Assembly (NCBI GenBank): GCA_932294295.1
Contig: OW028580.1
Coordinates: 29,204,396-29,268,395 of the forward strand
Length of the DNA: 64,000 bases
Direction of reading: 5' to 3'
Source: Alitta virens
Lineage: Eukaryota; Annelida; Polychaeta; Phyllodocida; Nereididae
Shown here in pieces: positions 23,769 to 32,900 of the stretch; within the stretch, counting starts at the first letter, position 1; each line of letters starts with the position of its first letter. Made by a program: the position numbers and the translations under genes. A model generated the notes under the pieces. The model was given only the letters and a program-made list of their open reading frames with translations. It searched no databases and was not told where the DNA came from.

Positions 23769-24039
23769 CAGTTAGTTTCATTAAAAACGGCCCGTCAAAC
23801 TGAAACTAGACAAAGCTGTAATAGTAAGCTATTCAAAACCGGATCTAAAAGTACGTATTTATCATATATTCGATTAATTTCTTACCTTTACCAAGGTTTA
23901 TATTTATCTGGTGATAGATGTAAGCCGATTATTAGCTACAGAAGTGGACAGAAGCAGCTGGCTTTAGCATGTTTACACCACAGCCAGGTACAGGTCCCTA
24001 CAGACAGCTAAATTGGACGGTATTTTATGAAACTAACTG
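23769..24039. mobile_element. MITE B, complete copy with TA flanks
   Basis: Begins CAGTTAGTTTCATTAAAAAC, ends TTTTATGAAACTAACTG and is flanked by TA on both sides. Internal markers include CAAAACCGGATCTAAAAGTA and AGAAGTGGACAGAAGCAGCT. Non-coding, with 271 bp between the TAs. The best family relative is the 60196 copy, in the same orientation. Confidence 0.88.
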
Positions 24040-24325
24040 TACATATCATAGTTAAAGGGTGAGTAAAAATGTAACATAAATATCTCTGAACAATGTCAAT
24101 TATACAAAGTAAAAGAAACTCCTGGATTCGGCAAATCTAAAATCCCACAAAAAAATCTAATTTGTGTTTGCAACACACATATATCGTACATACTCCACTC
24201 CGTTGGACCAGTGTTAATTTCATTTCACAAGCAAAGGGAATGGTGGTATGGGGTAAGGCTGAGTGATCCACAGTGACATCTGGAAAGAGGACCTGAGAGG
24301 TCTGGATAGTTTAGCCTTCAGCTAC

Positions 24326-24694
24326 ATAGAGTAAGTTTCATAAATATGGTTGACTGTAGAGCTATAACTGGCTAAAACCAGCTGCTATTTGCTACTCCTG
24401 GCTTATAGTCGGATTATGCCTACAACTACTGGAAAAATATGAACCTTGGTAAATGTAAGCTATTTGTCTAATATATTATAAATAAGTATGTGCAAAAGAC
24501 ACTTATATTTTTAACAAAAATTACTAATCTCTCAACTCATACCTATACTGGTGCTGCATGTACTTTTAGATCCGGCTTTAAGTAGCCAGCTATAATCAGA
24601 CATTTCCGTTTAGTGGCAGGTAGCATTATATAGCAGAAGTTGTCTAGCTTTGTCTAGGTTCAATTTGACAGGCCGTTTTTAATGGAACTAACTG
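24326..24694. mobile_element. MITE B, opposite orientation, decayed left end
   Basis: The left end is degraded (GAGTAAGTTTCATAAATATG). The body has GCTGCATGTACTTTTAGATC and TTGTCTAGCTTTGTCTAGGT, and the right end is GTTTTTAATGGAACTAACTG followed by TA. Confidence 0.85.
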
Positions 24695-24734
24695 TACAGT
24701 TAAAGTCAGTCACTTTAAAAAGTTAGATCTTATT

Positions 24735-24790
24735 TAACCAGACTTGAGCTGGGAATTGAACCCACGACTACCAATTCTACCCAAACAATC
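24735..24790 (-). mobile_element. Possible tRNA-like SINE head remnant
   Basis: The minus strand reads as a B-box-like block (reverse of GGGAATTGAACCCACGACTA). Neither the body nor the tail of the SINE families is present. Confidence 0.3.
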
Positions 24791-24794
24791 ACCT

Positions 24795-26320
24795 TATCCA
24801 ATAGTTCATCAATTTACTAACACCTCAATACATTTCAACCTCATCAGAAAAACGTCTTATCACTTTCGTGCCAAAATAACTTCCCCAAGTCTGTGCTACA
24901 AAAGTTCGACATCCCATTTTGTGCCTGCGATCTATAATCAAGCCAAGGAAATTCACAGGAAGTCTTGCATTGTTCCTTGGCATGTCTTCGTTAGACCTCA
25001 TTTTATCTTGTAGATAGCAGCTCAGCTTACTGTGGAGTATGACGCATCCTTTAAGTTAAATCTTATCTTATAAAGACATGTATGAAATTAAGACAATGAA
25101 AATGATATAACTTACAGCACTGACAACCTTGGAATAATGAGATTTAATGTTTATATATATTATTATTTATTATAAATATATATATATATCTTTAATCATA
25201 CACAAAAGAGGTATACATTGAATTAAAAACAAAATCCATAAAAGAAAAAATGTGTATTACGTTAGGTCAGGATAATTGTGAGTGGTACATAGAAAGTAAG
25301 TAAATTGCATATTGTAACTTCTGTTCCAATTGACCAACACACTTTCTCTTATTACACCAATTATGCACAGGTCTTGATCATTGCAGGCAAAACGTTTGAG
25401 TTCTGGAAGGCTATATACTGGCAGACAATATAGAACCACTGACAGATTTTGTTTCCTGGCTAATAAAACATAAATTTGTAGACATAATACCTGGTATCAA
25501 CAATGCAACATGGTACAAGAAGATGTCCAATAGAAAAAGGTTTCTCTTGTCAGCTCTTCCCATTTGGATTTTTTTTTTTAATTCTACTTTAAGATTATAT
25601 TCTTACATCATGTTCTGAAACTATGTCAACATTTGAAAGTTATTTCTCACTACAAAATTGCTTCAGAATCTGTAATTGTTTTCTCTCATTATAGTTTTTA
25701 GGCCTACAGCAGCTTTAGAAAGAATTTTATACAAACTATATATTTGAAGCACTTCATCACCTCCCCCCCCCCCCCCCCAGGGTCAAAATGCCTCTTCAGT
25801 ACATGTATTTGTACACCTTACACATCAAAGGACCATTATTATATAATATATATAATACGCAAATCACCCATGTCTATTTTTATTTTTTATTTCTTTAACT
25901 TCCTTAAATTTGAACTTTTTAATTAAAGCCATTCGTTGTTCTGGTGAAGTAACTTGATGACAAAAAATTTACTCGTCCCTGTAATATAATATTAAGAATG
26001 TGACCCCCCCATGAAGTTCAAATTCATCTTTCTTGCTTGCTTGTTCCCAATACAACTGACCTATGCTACAGGGTCCCTTTGTTGCAGTGTTGTTCAAGTA
26101 TTAGAAGTATTAGTCAACAGCCCTTCAGAGCAATTCTTGTTTGACATGAGCCATTTACAAGAGTGATCATCCAACCCCAGGGACCAAAATGCCCTTTCCA
26201 TTGTTAGGGGGCATTAAGACTAGACAACAAGAACTTTTTTCTTTTTTTCCTCTCTTATATATGGTTTTATTTGGGAGAGGGGGGGGGGGGGTGGTAATTG
26301 ATAGTTCTATTTCAGCAATG
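24795..26320. other. AT-rich spacer with homopolymers
   Basis: No gene recognised. Poly-C lies at 25763-25779, poly-G at 26279-26291 and TA-rich sequence at 25150-25190. Confidence 0.4.
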
Positions 26321-26323
26321 GTA

Positions 26324-26477
26324 CATCATGGCCCAATGTGCCATGTGCGTTTTCCATGCGTTTGGATAAACGCATGGAAAACTCATGGTTTTTGCTGTAT
26401 TACAATTAGCTAAAAACCATGCGTTTTCCATACGTTTATCCTTCTCATGGAAAACGCACGTGGCACATTTGGCCGTG
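26324..26477. mobile_element. Palindromic MITE A, full-length copy
   Basis: Left part CATGGCCCAATGTGCCATGT, right end GGCACATTTGGCCGTG, flanked by TA. Inside, the motif TTTCCATGCGTTTGGATAAA occurs in both orientations, so the ~154-bp unit folds as two nested hairpins. Confidence 0.85.
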
Positions 26478-26479
26478 TA

Positions 26480-27657
26480 TACCCATCTTTATTGTGTAAC
26501 ACTGCAGCTTTTTCTTTAATATTTGAATTGTATTATAACATTTTAAGTGATACATAATCACAATTTTGCACTAAAAATACCTAATATCTATGATTATGCT
26601 ATTGTGATCAAATAGCGAGTTGGCCTTAAGTTTTCTATTATAGACCACCATTGTACCACAATCCATTCTCAAGAAACAGAAGCTTAGCGAGTAGTTCTAA
26701 TCTGCTAGAAGTTCACCGTGTGAATGAAATTGCGGGCTCTGAGAATAAATTAGCAGGATCTTAGAATTAAATGGTAGCATCCTAGAATGAAATGTGGGAT
26801 CTTGGCAAATGTGGTGCAGAATTGAGCGGGATAGAATGAGGAGACGAAAGGAATCACCAAACATGTCTGCTGTGAATTTCAAAGTGTCTTCCCATGTCCC
26901 TGCATGCAAAATGGTGTTTGGCAAGGAGCTATGCTGATTCCTTGATTACTTACAGCCGTTGGTCATGATGGCAACATCTAGAGCATGTTAAGGACAGGGC
27001 CGAGGCAGGGACACCAATATCTTCATGATACAGTGTGACAGGTTTATAACATACTAAATTCATCCCAATGTTAACATGCCAAATTTGTTTTAGAAAACCA
27101 TAGCTGTATAAATGTTTCGTCTGCCTTTGATTATGATTCTCTTTTCGCTGTTTATTTATCAGTTCTTTTGGCCAGCATGACAAAATAAAGCTGCATCATT
27201 CTTATTTTAATGTTATTGAGCAATACACAATTGTACAAATTACTTGCTGCTTTTAGTTTGTACAATGCACACCTGGTCTTGACTCAAATGGAACGGATTA
27301 AATCCTTAAAAGCTCTTAAATGCATAACTCGTTTTAGCTAATTTTCCCTTGAATAAGGTTCTCATAACATGCCTTGATTTCCCAAGGTTTTCCTATTGCA
27401 ACCAGATGCAAAACATGCAGCTTGATGGATACCTTTCAACATCATGCTTCTGGCATTTAATATCTTTAGTATTTTGCTTGTGCACAAGGCCACAGCTCAA
27501 GTAAAGGATGAATATCGTGATGAATAGAAACAGGAGCGAGATTATAAACCACTTAGATTCAATGATATGCCAACTATTTGGCCATTAGTATGACATGACC
27601 AAAGAGGTATACACAAGGCATAACGTTACATAGAGCTTACAATTATGATCATGGCAT
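26480..27657. other. Left flank of the LTR element, nothing recognised
   Basis: Frames of 75 and 77 codons on the minus strand (26924-26697, 27183-26950) have no domain. The last four bases, GCAT (27654-27657), are the target-site duplication of the retrotransposon. Confidence 0.4.
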
Positions 27658-27917
27658 TGTCATAATGTCTATCTTTAGCATTTGTGTTATGATACTATGT
27701 TTAGTGATGGCTATAGTTACTGCTTTCTGATGTAATGGTTATTAATAGAAATTACAGCTTAGCATGTGACTTGATGCAGGCCAGTGTGTCATGAGGCCTT
27801 AATAGTGTGTAAATAGAATAGGCAGGCCAGACAGTGGCCACCAGCAGACTTGTAAGCAGAAGTGTCGTGCAGACTGGCATAAGATGTGACTTAGAATATC
27901 TCTCAAATGTCAAAAGA

Positions 27918-27926
27918 GATAAAAGG
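27918..27926 (+). promoter_or_regulatory. TATA-like box of the 5' LTR
   Basis: GATAAAAGG lies 182 bp before the LTR end and about 120 bp upstream of the AATAAA signal, a plausible core promoter for genomic RNA. The same sequence is at 36990-36998 in the 3' LTR. Confidence 0.5.
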
Positions 27927-28044
27927 TATGTTTACTCAATTGTTATTTCATAAGATTCATTAATACTGAGAACTGTTGTGCACTGCTATATTGCGTTTCG
28001 TGACTATATTATTTGACAATATTAAGATATATTTGTTTAATGAT

Positions 28045-28050
28045 AATAAA
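28045..28050 (+). promoter_or_regulatory. AATAAA polyadenylation signal in the LTR
   Basis: AATAAA lies about 58 bases before the LTR end. The copy that would act on the genomic transcript is at 37117-37122. Confidence 0.55.
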
Positions 28051-28108
28051 ACATTTTAATTTAACAATGATTGTCGAGTCTTCAATCAGAGGAACCGATC
28101 CCGTCGCA

Positions 28109-28125
28109 TGGTGGACAATCCGGGT
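28109..28125 (+). promoter_or_regulatory. Candidate primer-binding site
   Basis: TGGTGGACAATCCGGGT begins directly after the CA of the 5' LTR. It starts with TGG (complement of CCA), and its reverse complement has the CCCGG of a tRNA T stem at the right distance from CCA. The primer tRNA was not identified. Confidence 0.6.
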
Positions 28126-28264
28126 ATCCGGGTGCATTCGTCCGGATGTGTCACGAAATGTACATAGGCAGTTGCACTAATCTAATACCTTTTTCTTTCT
28201 GTTCTTTTGTCATCAAACGTTGGGAGTGCCAGGTCATAAGTGGAATGTTCATTTAGAGTAGACT

Positions 28265-29866
28265 ATGCCGCTCAGAGCTTTTGGTACATTCTTGCAAACA
28301 TTAGCAACCGAAATTACTATCTTAAGAGATGCTCAGAGAGTTTATGATGAATTAGTAGACCAATTACAAAATTCTACTGAAGCTGAATTGCGACAATATT
28401 ACAATCGCTATCGAAATCTCAGACCTTTAGATAACAATGCAAATTTACCAGTTACCAGGGTTTTGCAATTAATCCCTGATCCTTTAGCTCATGATCATCA
28501 AGATTTGCAAGCCTTACTTGACTTATTAGAGGCTCAATTGCCAACTCATGACATAGATACTAATGTAGCATATGTGAACATTCCTGACTTGGGTGCTCCT
28601 GAAGAAGATGGCGATGGCGGAAATGACAATGAAGACGTAGGAAATTTACACCCACCACCTCCTGTAGCACCAGATCAGCCACCTCCAGCACCTCCAGCAC
28701 CTCCAGCACCTCCAGCACCTCCAGGACCTCCAGGACCTCCAGGACTTCCAGGAGACGGACAAGGGCTTCCAATGGCTGCAGCGGATGGAGCCAGAAGGCT
28801 TAAGTTCTCTGAACTTTTGCCATCCGTATTTGCAGGTTTGCCTACTGAAAATGCTAGACATCATTTTCAGAAATATAGAGATTACGTACGAGTACATGGT
28901 CTAAATGATGCTGAAGCTCTAGAAAGATTTACCTTGACTTTGACTGATTTGCCAAGAGAATGGATCAAAAATAGAGTGTTCGTAGATTTAAATGCTCTAG
29001 AAAAGGCATTTCTGAGTCAATATTCATTGTACAAAAGCCGTGAAGCAGTAATTCGTGCTTTGTCACAAATGAAGTACACTCCAGGTATTTCAATGGATAA
29101 ATATTTGGCAAACATTCGTGAACTTGCAGATAGAGTAGAGCAGAATGACGAACAAATTCGTGATTATTTTGTGAATGGTCTTCCTGACGCTATGCGGTCA
29201 GGCTTATTATTACACAATTTTACAGGTTTAGATGACCTTGTAGATAAAGCTCAGAAATTTCTTGAATTGAATCCGAATGTCATTGCAAAACAAGTTACCT
29301 TTATGGCGCATGATTGCCTTGAAGATATGACTTCTTTAGCACTTGTTGTTCAAGATTTGCAGAATAAAGTCCAGACAATGAGCCAGCCGGCTCTTCCGAC
29401 GTCGACTACGGTGGAAACCAAGAAAACAGAATCCGAAGAGACTAGAAGATCCAGGCCATCTTCATCCGAAAGAAGCAGATCATACGGAAATGGTGAAGAC
29501 AGAAGTCCGAGGCGATATCGAGACGACTCCAGGTCGAGAGATCGCTATATCATCCCTCCTAGACGAAATGAATATTACCACAGAGGTAATCAGAACTACA
29601 GAAGAACATGGCAGGGACCTCGTCAGTACAACCAGTACAACAACAACAATACAAGGTACCGTAATGACTATAATTCTGGTTTTTCTTCCAGAGGTAGCTA
29701 CAATCAGCAGTCAAACAGAGGTTATTATGGAAATAGAGGTTTTAACTCTCAGAGACAGAGATTTCCTCAGTATAGAGGAAATAACAACAGGGGAGGCTAT
29801 TCGAATACCACTCGTGGTAGTCAGAATAACTATACAGCCTCAAGAAACTCCCCACAGCCTTTTTAG
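28265..29866 (+). CDS. gag: Gag-like structural protein, 533 aa
   Basis: Retrotransposon capsid/nucleocapsid precursor. The start ATG is the first in this frame after a 156-nt leader. Residues 1-110 are mostly helical and charged. Residues 129-167 are proline-rich and collagen-like (PPAPPAPPAPPAPPGPPGPP). Residues about 185-340 resemble the retrotransposon gag capsid fold, with an aromatic/leucine pattern around REWIKNRVFVDLNALEKAFL. From about 385 to the end the protein is rich in Arg, Ser, Gly, Asn and Tyr (RG and RGG-like motifs). No CCHC zinc knuckle is present, so the RG-rich tail is inferred to replace it in RNA binding. The frame ends with TAG at 29864-29866. Pol follows in the -1 frame and overlaps it by 37 nt. 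The frame is unbroken, so the copy could be functional. Confidence 0.9.
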   Translation: MPLRAFGTFLQTLATEITILRDAQRVYDELVDQLQNSTEAELRQYYNRYRNLRPLDNNANLPVTRVLQLIPDPLAHDHQDLQALLDLLEAQLPTHDIDTNVAYVNIPDLGAPEEDGDGGNDNEDVGNLHPPPPVAPDQPPPAPPAPPAPPAPPGPPGPPGLPGDGQGLPMAAADGARRLKFSELLPSVFAGLPTENARHHFQKYRDYVRVHGLNDAEALERFTLTLTDLPREWIKNRVFVDLNALEKAFLSQYSLYKSREAVIRALSQMKYTPGISMDKYLANIRELADRVEQNDEQIRDYFVNGLPDAMRSGLLLHNFTGLDDLVDKAQKFLELNPNVIAKQVTFMAHDCLEDMTSLALVVQDLQNKVQTMSQPALPTSTTVETKKTESEETRRSRPSSSERSRSYGNGEDRSPRRYRDDSRSRDRYIIPPRRNEYYHRGNQNYRRTWQGPRQYNQYNNNNTRYRNDYNSGFSSRGSYNQQSNRGYYGNRGFNSQRQRFPQYRGNNNRGGYSNTTRGSQNNYTASRNSPQPF

Positions 29867-29900
29867 ATCGGCGCGGCCTTGACCATGCAAAGGTCGTGCC
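29860..29900 (+). promoter_or_regulatory. Putative -1 ribosomal frameshift signal between gag and pol
   Basis: Five Ts (29860-29864) cover the last sense codon TTT and the first base of the gag stop TAG, so a P-site phenylalanine tRNA can slip back one base and still read TTT. After a 5-nt spacer, GGCGCGGCCTT (29870-29880) pairs over 11 bp with AAGGTCGTGCC (29890-29900). Two of the pairs are G-U, and the loop is 9 nt. The -1 frame is open from 29830 through all of pol. The slip site is not a classic X XXY YYZ heptamer. Function is inferred. Confidence 0.7.
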
Positions 29901-32900
29901 TTCTGAGTTTGCGTTCTCATCTATGACATCCGAAATACAGCTAGATCATAGAAATATGTGTACTTTTGTCTTTCCAACCAGAGAGAAATTACCAGCTTTG
30001 ATAGATACTGGAAGTACTAAAACTCTTATAGCAGAGTCACTGGTACAGCAGAGTGTTTATTTAAGGTCACTACCGGTATTAGGTCTTACAGAACCTGTGA
30101 AATTTGTGGTAGGTAATGGTTCACATTGTGCTTCAGTGTCTTACATTGAGCCTGATGTTTATCTGGGCGATATTATGTTGACAGTTAGATTGTATATTGT
30201 GCCTAATCTGTCAAACTTTGCAATCATTGTGGGTATTGACACTCAAAAGAAGTACAAGTGTACTATGGATCTAGAAAGAAATATATTGAAAATTAGCAGA
30301 AATTTCTTGCCAGTAAGCATACTGAGAACTGTTTATCTGAAACCTGGTGAAACAAAAATGGTTAAGGTGGTATCTCCTTTGCCTTGGAAATGCAGAGATC
30401 AGAATTATATAGTTACATTGAGACACAAATATCAGAAATTATCAGCTGTAAATAGTCTGTACTGTTTTAAGCATGGTAGGACAGCATTGTTATTGAGAAA
30501 TCCATTTCGTGAATCTATAGTGTTGAATTCTAGGACAGTTATTGGACAAATAACTCCTAAAGATTGCCTGAGAAAACTGGAAAATTATGAGACTGGGACA
30601 GAACAAGCATTTCCTATAGTAGACTTGGGGCCAGAAGCTATTCCAAAAGTTCAAAAAGATACTGTAGATCAATTGAGTATGACCTCAGATGAGTTATTTC
30701 GATACAAGAAATCTCTGTATCCTTATTTGAACAATGATGATCCAAGACTGATTACTGCAGATAGTGATATAATAAAGCAGCAAATTAAATTAGATGAGTC
30801 GAAATTATCAGTCGAAGGAAGAGAAGAGTTATATCGAATCCTTGAAAGGAATAAAAGTGCATTAGCTATACATGACAACATAGGAAAGGTTCATCGCTAC
30901 AAAGTCCGATTACAACCCGATTTTCCTGACCCACAAGAAGGTTTTAGTTCAAAGCCTTACATTCATTCTCCTAAAGATAAGGAATTTGTTACATCAGAAG
31001 TGAACAAATTGATACAAATGGGAGTTTTTCAAAAGGGTCTTGCTACTCATACATCAAGTCTATTTTTAGTTCGTAGGTCACCACAGCATGCTCCACGTAT
31101 AGTTGCAGATTTGAGAAGGGCGAATCAAATGTTTAGAAATGTAAACAAGTCTACTCACACTATCAAGTCATTTTGTGAGGCATTTGGAAGGAATAGGAAC
31201 ACATATGTGACTGTATTAGATTTGAAATCAGCTTATTTTTCGCTTAAGTTGACTGAAGATTCGAAACAGTATGTAGGAGTGACAGTATGTCAGAATTATC
31301 CTGCTGTAACTTTCTCAAGTCTACCACAGGGGCATCGCCAATCAGGAAGTTATTTCAATCAAATTGTGCATTACATCTTGCAAGAGTTACCAAGTGAGGT
31401 TTACAAAAACCGAGTGCTGTCATATTTTGATGACTTGCTGTTATTTGATACCAATGAGTCAGATCATTTGGAGACCATAGATCTTGTTTTGGGTATTTTA
31501 GCTAAACATGGCCTCACAATATCGTTGTCGAAAGCTCAGATAGCTCCAGTTACTGGTGTCAAGTTTTTAGGTTATTTCATTGATTTACAATCACCAAAGG
31601 GCCCAAAGTTGACTGTGTTGAAATCAAGAGTACATGATATTGATAAACTGCGACCCCCTCGCAATAAAAAGGACGTGAAGCGTGTTTTAGGCATGCTCCA
31701 ATATGTATCACAGTTCATACCAGGTTATCAGCAAATTGCAGTGCCACTTACTGGATTGCTTAGAAAAAGATCTGAATTTAATTGGACAAGGGAACATGAT
31801 ATAGCATGGAATGAAATTAAGAAAAGGTTAAGGGAAGCACCAGCGTTGTCTTTTCCTTCAATGAAGGAAGAAGACTACTTTATAGTAGAAACTGACTGTT
31901 CTAGGACAGCTATGGGTGCAGTTCTGAGACAAGTGCAAACAGATGAAAATGGTGAAAGATCAGAACATTTGATTGCTTATTTTAGCAAAAATCTGTCAAG
32001 ATTGAGTACTTTAACTTACTCAGTTTTAGAATTAGAGATGACTGCTCTTTATGGTTGTTTAGTAGCATTTCAGACACTACTTGTAGGGAGATATTTTTTA
32101 GTAAGGACTGATCACAAGGCCCTTGAGCATGTCATGAAAAATCTGAATGCTCCACCTACTCCTAGAGTGCAAAGGTTACTTTGGAAATTGTCATCATTTC
32201 AGTTTAGCATCAAATATGTGAAACCTTGTGACGTCACTATGGCAGATTTTCTGAGCAGACATCCTAGTGAGGATACAGAAGATCACAATTCTATAGTACC
32301 TATAGGAATTAATGATAAAGAATTGCTAGAGTCGTTTCCTTTTGACTCGGTGACATTGGACCACTCTTTAGTTGTAACAAGGTCACAGACAAGACCTCAG
32401 ACACTTGACAAACAAAGTGCCTCGAAAACAATTGTGCATAATGACTCTAGATTGCCAACTACGCATGAGTCCCAGACCGATATTGCAGCTAAAAAGTCAA
32501 ATCTCTCAGCTACGAAAACAGACCAACAGACTGAAATTACAGACCAGACAGAAAAAGTAGTCAGTAATGAGCCTTTAGTGCCAAAAGGCTCAGTCCTTGG
32601 CTCAAGACTGAACGAGACAGTTGCAAAAAGTTCTAGACACGAGGATCATAATCCTCCCTCCCACCTTGCAGTGCCAAAACCAACAATTAGAAATGTCGTT
32701 CATGACTTTAGTGAAGGAAAAGGAACGAATGAAGCTGATAAGCCTACAATTAATGATCCTGATAAAACACTAGTGACAAATGAGCCTTTGTTTTCAGAAA
32801 CAGGTCCTAAACCGACCTTACTGTCCAAAATGCCTTCACAGAAAGAAATAGATATAGGACTTAGAGATACAGTGTTTGGAAAATTTAAGGAAGTTACTTT

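Larger units (their letters stand above)
27658..28108 (+). repeat. 5' LTR
   Basis: 451 bp, TG...CA ends, no difference found by eye from the 3' LTR. It carries a TATA-like box and a polyadenylation signal, which define an approximate U3-R-U5 layout. Confidence 0.95.

Noticed and set aside
28071..28256. 61-codon frame overlapping the end of the 5' LTR and the leader
   Set aside because: It starts inside the LTR, has no motif and lies in the leader with the primer-binding site.
28560..28897. Minus-strand frames opposite gag (70 and 83 codons)
   Set aside because: Shadow frames over the proline-rich repeat of gag. They show EVLEVLEV and WRCWRC periodicity.
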